The notes: generated from the letters alone by a model not told the origin. A DNA stretch of 64,000 bases from Niastella yeongjuensis (GCF_900110245.1 NZ_FOCZ01000006.1:63004-127003), one strand, 5' to 3'; counted from the stretch's first letter, positions 51,482-60,802 are shown. Made by a program: numbers and translations.

Positions 51482-52792
51482 TTATTCAACTACTTCCCCT
51501 TCCAGATCGAAATCGTATGCTTTGGTGATCGTTACATTTACGAATTCGCCGATAGGTAATTTTTTGCTGCTGTTAACGATCACTTCATTGTCTACCTCCA
51601 CACTGTCAAATTCTGTACGGCCCAGGTAACGGCCCGATTCTTTTTTATCGATCAGCGTTTTGAAAGTTTTACCGATCTTTTCCTGGTTCTTTTCAAAATT
51701 GATCTCCTGCTGCACTTCCATGATCTCCTGTGCACGGGCTTCTTTTTCTTCGTGTGGAATATTGTCTTCCAGATCGTAGGCGGTGGTATTCTCTTCATGT
51801 GAGTAAGTGAAGATACCGGCGCGGTCGAAGCGGTGTTGTTGCAGGAATGATTTTAACGATTCCACATCCTCTCTTGTTTCCCCGGGGAAACCGGCAATCA
51901 GCGTGGTACGTAAGCCAATACCCGGAACTTTTTCACGAATAGCACTGATGAGCTCATTCATTTCTGACTGGGTGATCTGGCGCTTCATAGCCTTCAGCAT
52001 ATTGTCACTGGCGTGTTGCAGCGGCATATCCAGGTAATTACAAATATTATCCCGTTCGCGCATTACATCCAGGACGTCTAAAGGAAATTTAGAAGGATAC
52101 GCATAATGCAGCCTGATCCATTCCAGTCCTTTTACATCAGCCAGACGGTTCATTAAATCGCCCAGCATCCGTTTTTTGTATATGTCCAAACCGTAATAGG
52201 TCAGTTCCTGGGCAATCAGCATTACTTCTTTCACGCCTTTCTTTACCAGGCCTTCCGCTTCTTTTACCAGGTCTTCAATTGACCGGCTTACGTGTTGTCC
52301 GCGCATCAACGGAATAGCGCAAAAGGAGCAGGTGCGGTTGCAACCTTCCGATATTTTCAAATAGGCATAGTGCTGAGGCGTTGCCAGTAAGCGTTCGCCC
52401 AACAATTCTGCTTTATAATCAGCTTCAAATGCTTTCAGGATCAGGGGTAATTCCATGGTACCGAAATAGGCATCCACTTCAGGGATCTCCTGTTCCAGGT
52501 TATTCTTGTAGCGCTCGCTCAAACAACCTGTCACATACACTTTGTCGAGTTTACCGCGGCGCTTGAGTTCTACCTGGTCAAGAATGGTATTGATAGATTC
52601 CTCTTTGGCCTTATCTATAAAGCCACAGGTATTTACAATTACAATATTGTGATCAGATTTTTCATTCTCATGTATCACATTGATATCATTCGCCTGCAAC
52701 TGGCCACTCAATACTTCACTGTCTACCATGTTCTTGCTGCAACCCAGGGTAATGATATTTACCTTGTCTTTTTTATGGGATCTAACTTTCAT
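51482..52792 (-). CDS. rimO: Ribosomal protein uS12 methylthiotransferase
   Basis: 436 residues from the ATG at 52792. N-terminal MTTase domain with NIITLGCSKNMVDSEVL, radical-SAM cluster motif GCNRTCSFC, C-terminal TRAM domain. It adds a methylthio group to an aspartate of ribosomal protein S12. A longer frame to 52825 exists, but a -7 box TACCTTTG (complement of 52802-52809) sits inside that extension, so the shorter start is preferred. ftsY and ribosomal genes lie nearby on the same strand, as in other Bacteroidota. Confidence 0.95.
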   Translation of the reverse strand: MKVRSHKKDKVNIITLGCSKNMVDSEVLSGQLQANDINVIHENEKSDHNIVIVNTCGFIDKAKEESINTILDQVELKRRGKLDKVYVTGCLSERYKNNLEQEIPEVDAYFGTMELPLILKAFEADYKAELLGERLLATPQHYAYLKISEGCNRTCSFCAIPLMRGQHVSRSIEDLVKEAEGLVKKGVKEVMLIAQELTYYGLDIYKKRMLGDLMNRLADVKGLEWIRLHYAYPSKFPLDVLDVMRERDNICNYLDMPLQHASDNMLKAMKRQITQSEMNELISAIREKVPGIGLRTTLIAGFPGETREDVESLKSFLQQHRFDRAGIFTYSHEENTTAYDLEDNIPHEEKEARAQEIMEVQQEINFEKNQEKIGKTFKTLIDKKESGRYLGRTEFDSVEVDNEVIVNSSKKLPIGEFVNVTITKAYDFDLEGEVVE

Positions 52793-52801
52793 ATAAGGGC
52801 G

Positions 52802-52809
52802 CAAAGGTA
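52802..52809 (-). promoter_or_regulatory. rimO promoter -7 element TACCTTTG
   Basis: Exact TAnnTTTG on the minus strand, nine bases before the rimO ATG, giving a nearly leaderless mRNA. It decides the start codon of rimO. Confidence 0.6.
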
Positions 52810-52818
52810 CTGTAAAAA

Positions 52819-52839
52819 GCTGCAAGCTACAAGCTTCTG
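52819..52839. repeat. Short heptamer array AGCTGCA-AGCTACA-AGCTTCT
   Basis: Three seven-base units in exact register, located just upstream of the rimO promoter. A small member of the dispersed heptamer family. Confidence 0.6.
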
Positions 52840-53013
52840 ATACCCTGCATGTGGCCTAACAATTGTTAATGCCTTTGTGTTTTAGGTGTTTAGCCGTAAT
52901 ATTGCGGTTCTTTTACAAAAAAGAATTGAGAATTAATTATTTAGAATCTTATCCAGCTATGCGAGTTTGGCATAGTTTTTTAAAATTGTATTAGACCAAA
53001 CATTGGAATATTT

Positions 53014-53499
53014 ATGAAAAAAATCGTAGTTGTACTAGGTTTACTGGCACTGTTTACGGTAAATCGTACCCAAGCCCAGGCGTTAGGCTCTGATTATCGC
53101 ACCGCTGTAGGTGTAAAGTTCTGGCCTGGTGCTTTAACAATTAAACATTTTATTAAAGATGACGCAGCTCTGGAAGGTTTGCTCAACTTCTGGAACCACG
53201 GTTTCCGTTTTACCGGATTGTATGAGTTTCATGGTGATATCAATGGCGCCCCTGGTTTAAAATGGTATGTAGGACCCGGTGCTCACATTGGCTGGTACAA
53301 TGATTACTACTATCGCGATAGAGATCATTATTATGATAAAGGATCAGCCTCTTTGGGTGTTGATGGCGTATTAGGTTTGGATTATAAGATCAAAGGCGCT
53401 CCTATAGCATTGAGCCTTGACGTAAATCCTTACCTGGAAATCCTCCACGGTGCATACGTTGACGTATGGGGTGGCTTAGGTATTAAGTTCGCATTCTAA
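53014..53499 (+). CDS. Small outer-membrane beta-barrel-like protein
   Basis: 161 residues. Signal peptide 1-22 (RTQAQA). The mature part alternates aromatic and polar residues in strands separated by short turns (AVGVKFWPGALTIKHF, GLKWYVGPGAHIGWY, VDVWGGLGIKFAF). It ends in Phe, as for many outer-membrane barrels. A Tyr/Asp/Arg-rich loop (DYYYRDRDHYYD, about 107-120) is probably extracellular. Function unknown. Confidence 0.78.
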   Translation: MKKIVVVLGLLALFTVNRTQAQALGSDYRTAVGVKFWPGALTIKHFIKDDAALEGLLNFWNHGFRFTGLYEFHGDINGAPGLKWYVGPGAHIGWYNDYYYRDRDHYYDKGSASLGVDGVLGLDYKIKGAPIALSLDVNPYLEILHGAYVDVWGGLGIKFAF

Positions 53500-53520
53500 G
53501 GAAGAATCATATTATAAAAA

Positions 53521-53551
53521 AGCGCCCCGATATGATCGGGGCGCTTTTTTT
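53521..53551. terminator. Bidirectional intrinsic terminator
   Basis: AGCGCCCCGAT (53521-53531) pairs perfectly with ATCGGGGCGCT (53535-53545), with an A-run before and a T-run after. It is shared by the beta-barrel gene (plus) and ftsY (minus). Confidence 0.92.
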
Positions 53552-53566
53552 ATTTTGAAGTTGTTC

Positions 53567-54529
53567 TTAGTTGCCTAATTTGAAAAGACTGTCCACAAAT
53601 TCATGTTTATCGAATACCAGCAGATCTTCCATCTTCTCTCCCACGCCTATAAATTTCACTGGTATTTTAAACTGGTTGGCAATGGCCAGCACTACCCCAC
53701 CTTTGGCGGTTCCATCTAATTTCGTAATGGTAAGGGCCGATACATCGGTAGTGGCGGTAAAGTGTTTCGCCTGCTCCAGGGCGTTTTGTCCTGTTGAACC
53801 GTCGAGCACCAGCATAACTTCATGCGGTGCTTCAGGGATCTGTTTCTGAACAACCCGGCGAATTTTTCCTAATTCATCCATCAGGTGAGCTTTGTTGTGC
53901 AAACGACCGGCTGTATCGATGATGATCACATCAACGCCTTTGGCTAATCCGCTTTGTACGGTATCGAAGGCAACGGAAGCCGGGTCTGAACCCATGGCCT
54001 GTTTTACGATGGGAACACCTACGCGTTCGCTCCAGATGGTTAACTGATCAACCGCGGCTGCGCGAAAGGTATCAGCGGCACCCAGCAAAACTGATTTACC
54101 AGCTTTTTTAAAGTTATAGGCCAGCTTGCCAATCGTAGTGGTTTTGCCCACCCCGTTTACGCCTACCACCAATATCACAAATGGTTTGGCGGGCAGTTCG
54201 CTGCCGAAATTATAGCTGTTATTTTCCGGTGCATCTACCAATACGGCCTCAATTTCCTGTTGCAATAACTTGTTCAGCTCATTGGTAGTGAGATATTTAT
54301 CTTTTGCTACGCGCTCTTCTATCCGCTCAATGATCTTCACTGTGGTGTCAATGCCTACATCGGCGCTCACCAGGGCATCTTCGAGGTTATCGAGTACCTC
54401 TTCGTCTACGGTACTTTTACCGGCAATGGCTTTGGTGATCTTTGATAGAAATCCCTCTTTTGTTTTCTGTAATCCCTGATCGAGCGATTCCTTTTCTTTT
54501 TTGCCAAACAACTTCCCGAAAAAACTCAT
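53567..54529 (-). CDS. ftsY: Signal recognition particle receptor
   Basis: 320 residues: the N domain (about 20-95) and the GTPase G domain (GVNGVGKTTTIGKLA, DTFRAAA, DTAGRLHNK, TKLDGTAKGG). The acidic A domain of the E. coli protein is absent, as in many bacteria. It receives the SRP-ribosome complex at the membrane. It lies downstream of the ribosomal genes on the same strand but beyond a strong terminator. Confidence 0.97.
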   Translation of the reverse strand: MSFFGKLFGKKEKESLDQGLQKTKEGFLSKITKAIAGKSTVDEEVLDNLEDALVSADVGIDTTVKIIERIEERVAKDKYLTTNELNKLLQQEIEAVLVDAPENNSYNFGSELPAKPFVILVVGVNGVGKTTTIGKLAYNFKKAGKSVLLGAADTFRAAAVDQLTIWSERVGVPIVKQAMGSDPASVAFDTVQSGLAKGVDVIIIDTAGRLHNKAHLMDELGKIRRVVQKQIPEAPHEVMLVLDGSTGQNALEQAKHFTATTDVSALTITKLDGTAKGGVVLAIANQFKIPVKFIGVGEKMEDLLVFDKHEFVDSLFKLGN

Positions 54530-54628
54530 GTTCCTGATTTTAAAGACTAAAGATAACGATGTAATCGTGAAACCCGAACATCAAATAGGAAAGCATCATT
54601 ATTGGGTGTTTCACTTCAGTGAACGCAA

Positions 54629-54657
54629 AAAAGCTCCGACAATAGATCGGAGCTTTT
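54629..54657 (-). terminator. Terminator of the ribosomal protein operon
   Basis: AAAAGCTCCGA (54629-54639) pairs perfectly with TCGGAGCTTTT (54647-54657). On the minus strand the stem ends in a U-run. It lies 24 bases after the DUF4295 stop and separates the operon from ftsY. Confidence 0.88.
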
Positions 54658-54680
54658 GATAAGATACTTCCTTACCCAAA

Positions 54681-54854
54681 TTATTTACCGGCTAAGAAAT
54701 CCTTAACCTTGTCTTTGTGTACGATATTCTCTTTGAAAGTATATGCACCAGTCTTCTCACTGCGTACAGCACGAATTACTTTCGTCCAGTTCTTTGCTTC
54801 AGCGGCTGCCTTAGCATCTTTGGTTTTCGCGTTCTTTGAAGCTGCTTTTGCCAT
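54681..54854 (-). CDS. DUF4295 family protein, Bacteroidota-specific ribosomal protein bL38
   Basis: 57 residues: MAKAASKNAKTKDAKAAAEA, then KNWTKVIRAVRSEKTGAY and a basic end (KDKVKDFLAGK). The length and the place after bL28 and bL33 identify DUF4295, which to my knowledge was found as a ribosomal large-subunit protein (bL38) in a Flavobacterium ribosome structure. No signal or membrane segment. Third and last gene of the operon before the terminator. Confidence 0.9.
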   Translation of the reverse strand: MAKAASKNAKTKDAKAAAEAKNWTKVIRAVRSEKTGAYTFKENIVHKDKVKDFLAGK

Positions 54855-54949
54855 GACTCTAAATTGATAATGTGATAATTAGCAAATTCCAAAATTAATA
54901 CAAGCTGCGTTTAGCAATTGCACAATGGCAAATTTGCTAATTGTCAACC

Positions 54950-55132
54950 TTACTTAATTTCTTTATGAACCGTTACCTTTTTCAGGATCGGGTTGTATTT
55001 CTTCAGCTCCAGACGTTCTGGAGTGTTCTTTTTGTTCTTATTAGAAATATACCGGCTGGTACCAGGCAGGCCGCTGTTTTTGTGCTCAGTACATTCCAGG
55101 ATTACCTGAACACGGTTACCTTTCTTTGCCAT
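54950..55132 (-). CDS. rpmG: 50S ribosomal protein bL33
   Basis: 60 residues with the L33 pattern ([40 protein letters not shown]). Only one Cys is present, so this is the zinc-free form. It lies 23 bases after rpmB. Confidence 0.97.
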   Translation of the reverse strand: MAKKGNRVQVILECTEHKNSGLPGTSRYISNKNKKNTPERLELKKYNPILKKVTVHKEIK

Positions 55133-55155
55133 TGTTATAACGCTTTAAAAGTTAA

Positions 55156-55392
55156 TTAGATTTTTTCACCCCTTGCACGCAGTTCTTTCACTACGGGCAA
55201 TAAACCTCTTTTGTTAATTGTACGAATACCTTCAGTTGATAACTTGAGGGTGATCCATTTATCTTCTTCGGCCAGGTAAAAACGCTTAGTTTGCAAATTC
55301 GGTAAAAACCTACGTTTGCTCTTAATATTGGAATGCGATACTTTGTGTCCTGTTACGGGAACTTTACCTGTCACCAAACATACTCTTGACAT
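55156..55392 (-). CDS. rpmB: 50S ribosomal protein bL28
   Basis: 78 residues. Typical opening MSRVCLVTGKVPVTGHKVSH, then KRRFLPNLQTKRFY. Only a single Cys, so no zinc ribbon. First gene of the bL28-bL33-bL38 operon, with a good promoter upstream. Confidence 0.97.
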   Translation of the reverse strand: MSRVCLVTGKVPVTGHKVSHSNIKSKRRFLPNLQTKRFYLAEEDKWITLKLSTEGIRTINKRGLLPVVKELRARGEKI

Positions 55393-55413
55393 GACGCATA
55401 AAATTTAGGACGG

Positions 55414-55444
55414 CAAAGGTCGGAAAATCTAGGTAATTCACAAA
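55414..55444 (-). promoter_or_regulatory. rpmB operon promoter
   Basis: On the minus strand TTTG (complement of 55441-55444), exactly 19 bases, then GACCTTTG (complement of 55414-55421), one mismatch from TAnnTTTG. It is the best two-box promoter in the window. Confidence 0.7.
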
Positions 55445-55849
55445 CTAATACCAAACTTTTTTTAGCCACTTTTCAACATCTGTGGATATTATGGGTTTGG
55501 AAATGTGTAAAACAGGCGAAAATGGGCAGTTATTCACATTTTTCGGGCCGCTCTGGCATCACTAATGACAAATCAGTCCCACCAAAGTTCGGTCTCCATG
55601 GCTAATCCATAAATTAAATTGCCGACAAAACTTCCTCATTCGGGTTCGTATTGGGTTGGTACGGGTGTTTTGGTAAGTATGATAGGCTTTTTGATACTTT
55701 CTGGCCAACCGATTTAATAATTACTTAATTTAATTTTAATTTACGCCTTCTCACCTTTGGCAGAACTTCTTCATACCCAGTTGTATGAAGGCATGATCCG
55801 GGCACAGAAATGGAAACTGTTTCTTTAACCTTAAAAAAGGAGTATCACG
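55445..55849. other. Intergenic region upstream of ppk with an 8-bp hairpin
   Basis: No gene seen. CTTCATAC (55769-55776) and GTATGAAG (55783-55790) form a perfect inverted repeat about 60 bases before the ppk start, a possible operator. CACCTTTG (55752-55759) is an imperfect -7 box. Confidence 0.45.
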
Positions 55850-58003
55850 GTGAATTCTGCCAATACAAATTTGAGCACACAGATGAAACGAAAGACAATC
55901 GCCAGGGACATTAGCTGGTTATCTTTTAATGCCCGTGTATTGCAGGAAGCCGCCGATCCCAGTGTACCATTACGGGAACGGGTAAAGTTTTTAGGCATCT
56001 TCTCCAATAACCTCGATGAGTTCTTCCGGGTTCGGGTGGCTACCCTTAAACGCATGACCGAAGTGGGTAAAAAGAACATGCACATGGAGGTGGCGCCCAA
56101 CAAGATCCTCGACGAAATACAACAGATCGTGCTTGACCAGCAAAGCCAGTTCAACCGTATATGGGAAGGCATAAATAAAGAACTGGAAAAGGAAAAGATC
56201 TTCCTGGTTTCCGAAAAAGGCCTTAATAAAGAGCAGCAAAAGTTTGTTCATACTTTTTTTGAGGAAGATGTGCGCATGAATACCATTCCGCTGATGGTGG
56301 AAAGTATTCCGCATTTCCCCTACCTCCGCGAAAAGTCACTTTACCTGGGCGTGGTGCTATCGCGGAAAGACGGCAGCATGAAACGCAAATATGCCATCAT
56401 TGAAATCCCTGCCAAATCCATCGGCCGGTTTAAAATATTACCATCGCCGCAAGGGCAACACCATATTATATTATTGGAAGATGTGATCCGGTTTAACCTG
56501 AAAAGCATTTTCTCCTATTTCGGGTACGACCGTTTTGAGTCGTGGGTATTTAAAATAACCAAGGACGCCGAAATAGATATGGACAGCGACATTTCAACCA
56601 CCCTTATTCAAAAAATTGAAAAGGGCGTACGAAACCGTCGCAAGGGCAAACCAGTGCGGTTTGTATTTGACAAGCAAATGGATGCTGGTCTGCTCGATTA
56701 CCTGATCCGGAAACTGAACCTGTCGCGCAAGGACAGTCTGATCCCCGGCGGCCGCATCCATAACTTCAGGCATTTTATGGATTTTCCGGATGTATTTGAA
56801 AAGAAGGGGCACCGGAAAAAGCCATTTATGCACCCGATGCTGAAAAATGCACCCCGGGTAACGGATGTGGTGCTGTATACAGACATCATGCTGAATTACC
56901 CCTACCACTCCTTCAACCCTGTAATTGAGCTGCTTCGTGAAGCGGCCATTGACCCCGATGTTACGGCTATTAAAATAACGGCCTACCGGCTGGCCACCAA
57001 TTCAAAAATAGTGAACGCCCTTATCAATGCCGTGCGAAACGGCAAACAGGTAACGGTGATGCTGGAACTGCGGGCCCGGTTCGACGAGGAGGCCAACCTG
57101 GAGTGGAAAGTGCGACTGGAAGAAGAAGGCGTTAAAGTACTGATCAGCATTTCCGACATGAAGGTGCATGCCAAAGCCTGCCTTATAAAAAAGCGGGTGC
57201 TTAATCACACCATTCATTACGGTTTTATCAGTACCGGTAACCTGAATGAAAAAACGGCCAATTTCTACGGTGATCATTGTTTGTTAACGAGCGACCGGCA
57301 TATTATGGCCGACGTGAACCGCATCTTTAACTTCCTGGAATCGCCCAAGACTGGTATGCGCTTCCTGAAGGCGTGTAAAACGATCATCCCCTGCCCCACC
57401 GATCTGCGCAAGGAATTGCTGAAACTGATAGGCCGGGAAATAAAATTCGCCAAAGAAGGAAAGCCGGCTGAGATCATTTTAAAAATGAACTCGCTGAGCG
57501 ATGAAGCGCTTATTGAAAAACTGTATGAGGCAGCCCGGGCGGGTGTTGAATTGAAACTCATCATCAGGGGTATCTTCTGTATGTATTCAGAAAGCACCAA
57601 ATTCGTAAAACCCGTAAAGGCTATTAGTATAATCGACGAGTACCTTGAACATGCCCGGGTGTTTATTTTTCACAATAATGGCAATGAAAAGGCATTTATT
57701 TCGTCTGCCGACTGGATGGTACGCAATCTTGATCACCGTGTTGAGGCAACCTGTCCTATCTTTGACGAGAATATTAAAAAAGTGTTGAAAAATATCCTGG
57801 AAATACAACTTAGTGATAATGTAAAAGCCAGAATTTTGGATAACGAATTAAGTAACCGGTATGTGCGGGACCGGAAGATAAAAAAGGTACGGTCACAGGT
57901 GGAGATATATAATTACTTACATCAAAAAAGCAATGGAATACCCGATTCATCCAATGCAGAGGTTTCAGAAATTGTAGCAGTGGGTGAAAAATCGGCGGTA
58001 TAA
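55850..58003 (+). CDS. ppk: Polyphosphate kinase 1
   Basis: 717 residues from a GTG at 55850, preceded by AAAAAAGGAG; the ATG at 55883 (MKRKTIARDISWLSFN) is an alternative. PPK1 domains in order: N-terminal helical domain, head domain, then two phospholipase-D-like catalytic domains with KVHAKACLIKKR (the phosphorylated His) and STGNLNEKTANFYGDH. It makes polyphosphate reversibly from ATP. The exopolyphosphatase gene follows after eight bases. Confidence 0.96.
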   Translation: MNSANTNLSTQMKRKTIARDISWLSFNARVLQEAADPSVPLRERVKFLGIFSNNLDEFFRVRVATLKRMTEVGKKNMHMEVAPNKILDEIQQIVLDQQSQFNRIWEGINKELEKEKIFLVSEKGLNKEQQKFVHTFFEEDVRMNTIPLMVESIPHFPYLREKSLYLGVVLSRKDGSMKRKYAIIEIPAKSIGRFKILPSPQGQHHIILLEDVIRFNLKSIFSYFGYDRFESWVFKITKDAEIDMDSDISTTLIQKIEKGVRNRRKGKPVRFVFDKQMDAGLLDYLIRKLNLSRKDSLIPGGRIHNFRHFMDFPDVFEKKGHRKKPFMHPMLKNAPRVTDVVLYTDIMLNYPYHSFNPVIELLREAAIDPDVTAIKITAYRLATNSKIVNALINAVRNGKQVTVMLELRARFDEEANLEWKVRLEEEGVKVLISISDMKVHAKACLIKKRVLNHTIHYGFISTGNLNEKTANFYGDHCLLTSDRHIMADVNRIFNFLESPKTGMRFLKACKTIIPCPTDLRKELLKLIGREIKFAKEGKPAEIILKMNSLSDEALIEKLYEAARAGVELKLIIRGIFCMYSESTKFVKPVKAISIIDEYLEHARVFIFHNNGNEKAFISSADWMVRNLDHRVEATCPIFDENIKKVLKNILEIQLSDNVKARILDNELSNRYVRDRKIKKVRSQVEIYNYLHQKSNGIPDSSNAEVSEIVAVGEKSAV

Positions 58004-58011
58004 AACGACAC

Positions 58012-58914
58012 ATGAAACTGGCGGCCATAGATATCGGAAGTAATGCGGCACGATTGCTGATTTCGGAAGTTATTCTTTCCAGTAACAGAAGACCTCAATT
58101 TCAAAAGGTGAACCTGGTACGGGTGCCTTTACGGTTGGGCTTCGATGTATTTGACCAGGGGAAGATCTCGGAAGAAAAAGAAGACATGATCCTGAACACT
58201 ATCAAGGCTTATAAGCTGTTGATAGATGCCTATGGGGTAAAACATTGTAAAGCTGCTGCCACTTCGGCCATGCGCCATGCATCTAATGCAATAGCTATCC
58301 TGGAACGGGTTAAGAAGGAAACGGGCATTCCCATTGAGGTGATCACCGGTGATGCAGAGGCTTCCCTTATTTACGAAAATCATATTGCAGAAAATCTCGA
58401 TAAAAATCACACCTACTTATATATAGATGTAGGTGGCGGCAGTACCGAACTGACCTTTTTTGCCAATGGCCGGCTTATCTTCAAACGGTCTTTTGATATT
58501 GGCACTATTCGCCTGCTGAAAAACCAGGTTGATGATTATTTATGGAGTGAAATGAAAGATTTTGTGAAGCGCGAAACCAAGCCCTATCACGATATTATGG
58601 CCATTGGCAGCGGTGGCAACATCAATAAGATATTTTCCCTCTCCAAACGAAAAGAAGGCAAATCCCTGCCTTTGCAGCTGTTGAAGGATTATTATAAAGA
58701 ATTCAGCAGTTTTTCTGTCGCCGACAGAATACGCATTTACAAATTACGGGAAGACCGGGCCGATGTGATCGTTCCTGCCCTGTTCATTTATGTAAATGTG
58801 ATGCGCTGGGCCGGTATTGAAGAAATTTATGTGCCCAAAATTGGGTTGGCCGACGGACTTATTCAACATTTATATGACGAGTTGAAGGAAAAGGGGAAAG
58901 TCATTTTCAGTTAA
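58012..58914 (+). CDS. ppx: Exopolyphosphatase / guanosine pentaphosphate phosphohydrolase family
   Basis: 300 residues. ASKHA-fold motifs: AAIDIGSNAARLLI at the N-terminus, IEVITGDAEASLIY, YIDVGGGSTELTFF and MAIGSGGNINKI. It covers the two catalytic domains only; the C-terminal HD-like domains of E. coli Ppx (over 500 residues) are absent. Next to ppk it should hydrolyse polyphosphate, although pppGpp hydrolysis is also possible in this family. Confidence 0.92.
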   Translation: MKLAAIDIGSNAARLLISEVILSSNRRPQFQKVNLVRVPLRLGFDVFDQGKISEEKEDMILNTIKAYKLLIDAYGVKHCKAAATSAMRHASNAIAILERVKKETGIPIEVITGDAEASLIYENHIAENLDKNHTYLYIDVGGGSTELTFFANGRLIFKRSFDIGTIRLLKNQVDDYLWSEMKDFVKRETKPYHDIMAIGSGGNINKIFSLSKRKEGKSLPLQLLKDYYKEFSSFSVADRIRIYKLREDRADVIVPALFIYVNVMRWAGIEEIYVPKIGLADGLIQHLYDELKEKGKVIFS

Positions 58915-58980
58915 CAGGTTGACGGGTTAATTGGCTAACCTGTCAACTTGTTAACCCTGCTGCCCCTGTCAACCTGCTCA
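58911..58980. repeat. Inverted heptamer-period element
   Basis: TTAACAG, GTTGACG, GGTTAAT, TGGCTAA then CCTGTCA, ACTTGTT, AACCCTG, with further CTGTCAA words at seven-base spacing. The left half (GTTGAC, GGTTAA, GCTAAC) is complementary in style to the right half (GTCAAC, TTAACC). It begins on the last codons of ppx. A related element lies just after panB. Confidence 0.75.
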
Positions 58981-59155
58981 TTTCTAGAAGTTTATCCCAA
59001 ACTTTTACAATTCTCCCTTTTACAAACGTAATTTCTCATTTCAAATTCCCTACCTTAGCAGGCGCTAATAACTGCGTGGAGCATTAAATGTGTTTTATTC
59101 TAATGCAGAGCCATATTCCCTCCCGCCCATACACACACAGTAAAAACTCCCAGGT

Positions 59156-59977
59156 ATGTCGGTACACGCTAACAAGGAAGTAAAAAAAGTAACGACCCAT
59201 ACGTTACAAAAAATGAAGTCTGTTGGAGAAAAGATCTCCATGATAACAGCTTACGATTATTCTTTTGCCCGGTTGTTTGATGAAGCCGGTATTGATGTAA
59301 TACTGGTAGGCGACTCTGCTTCCAATGTAATGGCAGGGCATGAAACTACCTTACCTATTACGCTCGATCAGATGATCTACCATGCATCTTCGGTTATTCG
59401 CGGTATTAACCGTTGTTTTGTAGTGGTTGATCTGCCGTTTGGTACTTACCAGGCCAACTCCAAGGAAGCACTGGCTTCAGCCATCCGCATCATGAAGGAA
59501 ACGGGTGCTCATGCCGTTAAACTGGAAGGCGGTGAAGAAGTGCTGGAATCGGTAAAACGCATTGTGGCTGCCGGTATCCCGGTAATGGGCCACCTGGGTT
59601 TAACACCCCAGTCAATTTATAAATTTGGTACCTATACCGTACGGGCACGCGAAGAAGCCGAAGCGAACAAACTGCGTGCAGATGCCAAATTATTAGAGGA
59701 AGCAGGCTGTTTTGGCGTTGTGCTGGAGAAGATCCCGGCGCAACTGGCCAGGGAAGTATCAGAATCGCTCATAATACCCACTATTGGTATTGGCGCTGGT
59801 ATGCATTGTGATGGCCAGGTGCTGGTAATGCACGATATGCTGGGCATTAATACCGAGTTTAAGCCCCGGTTTTTACGGCAATACCTGAACCTGTACGAAC
59901 AGATCATTGGCGCCGTAAAGAACTATGTGCATGATGTGAAGGCTAAGGACTTCCCTAATGATAAAGAACAATATTAG
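59156..59977 (+). CDS. panB: 3-methyl-2-oxobutanoate hydroxymethyltransferase
   Basis: 273 residues. PanB motifs: [65 protein letters not shown]. It makes ketopantoate from 2-ketoisovalerate and methylene-tetrahydrofolate for pantothenate and coenzyme A. No other pan gene is adjacent. Confidence 0.97.
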   Translation: MSVHANKEVKKVTTHTLQKMKSVGEKISMITAYDYSFARLFDEAGIDVILVGDSASNVMAGHETTLPITLDQMIYHASSVIRGINRCFVVVDLPFGTYQANSKEALASAIRIMKETGAHAVKLEGGEEVLESVKRIVAAGIPVMGHLGLTPQSIYKFGTYTVRAREEAEANKLRADAKLLEEAGCFGVVLEKIPAQLAREVSESLIIPTIGIGAGMHCDGQVLVMHDMLGINTEFKPRFLRQYLNLYEQIIGAVKNYVHDVKAKDFPNDKEQY

Positions 59978-59979
59978 AG

Positions 59980-60025
59980 CTAATCAGTTGACAAGTTAAT
60001 CCGTTAACAGGTTAGCTTGTCAACT
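59980..60025. repeat. Heptamer-period element after panB
   Basis: GCTAATC, AGTTGAC, AAGTTAA, TCCGTTA, ACAGGTT, AGCTTGT and CAACTCT run in seven-base steps, using the words of the element at 58911-58980. AGTTGACAAG is complementary to CTTGTCAACT, so the two ends form a 10-bp hairpin. Confidence 0.8.
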
Positions 60026-60424
60026 CTCTCTTATCTCGCTATTATATCCGCATTCAATACTTCGTACGTAAGCAGCTTATCCCGCGTTCTTTTCAATTAC
60101 TGTAACAGCTGTTGTTCTGCCTATTACTTCGATCTTATTATAGAATAACTTATCGTTAAATATACATGTATAGTGTGCGTGTTTTTACGAGCGGGTGTTT
60201 GTTAACAAAAGGCTGGGACCTTATTAAAAAAAAGAAGCCCTATGTAGAAACACGGGGCTCAAACGATTGCTTGCCATATGAAAGTGCAAATGTAAGGTTA
60301 ATAGTTTTACAGTTGTATTTCCTTAATGTTAAATATTGTTAAGAATAAGTGTTTTTAAAACATTTGTGAGTCTGGGTGCTGGTTTCACGATAATCATTGT
60401 CTGGTATATTACCCAGATACCATG
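60026..60424. other. Intergenic region with a minus-strand terminator
   Basis: No gene seen. AGCCC (60236-60240) / GGGCT (60255-60259), preceded by an A-run (60225-60233), is a modest terminator for the minus strand, 165 bases after the Spy-like gene. The rest is A/T-rich without clear structure. Confidence 0.5.
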
Positions 60425-60802
60425 TTATTCCCGGTTCGCTCTTCGTTGTTTAAACTCTTCTTTCATTTCTTTTTGCTGTTCCTTGTAGATCTTAAACTGC
60501 TCTTTTGTTAATACATCCTTCATTTGCCTGTTTCTGGTATCATTTAACGACTTGAGTTTATTGCGCTTGACCATTTTGGGCTCATTCGATTTCTTTAATT
60601 CAGTGACTCCTTCAAACCAGGTGGTGTTGATGGCATCTACTTTTTTTGATTGGTCTTCAGATAAATTCAATTTTTGTTTTAGCTCCTGGTATTTGGCTTT
60701 TGCTTCCGTCTTTTGTTCTTCTGACATCTTTGATTGAGCTGAGACATTAGTTGCCAGTATTACCAATACCAGCATAGCAGTGATTTTAATGATCCTTTTC
60801 AT
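60425..60802 (-). CDS. Spy/CpxP-like periplasmic protein (LTxxQ motifs)
   Basis: 125 residues from the ATG at 60802; an ATG five codons upstream is less suited to the signal peptide. Signal peptide 1-22 (NVSAQS). Helical, strongly charged mature part with LNLSEDQSKKVDAIN and LTKEQFKIYKEQQKEM, resembling the LTxxQ repeats of Spy/CpxP chaperones, and a basic end (KQRRANRE). It is likely a periplasmic chaperone or stress protein. It lies downstream of the two-component genes but is separated by about 105 bases. Confidence 0.75.
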   Translation of the reverse strand: MKRIIKITAMLVLVILATNVSAQSKMSEEQKTEAKAKYQELKQKLNLSEDQSKKVDAINTTWFEGVTELKKSNEPKMVKRNKLKSLNDTRNRQMKDVLTKEQFKIYKEQQKEMKEEFKQRRANRE

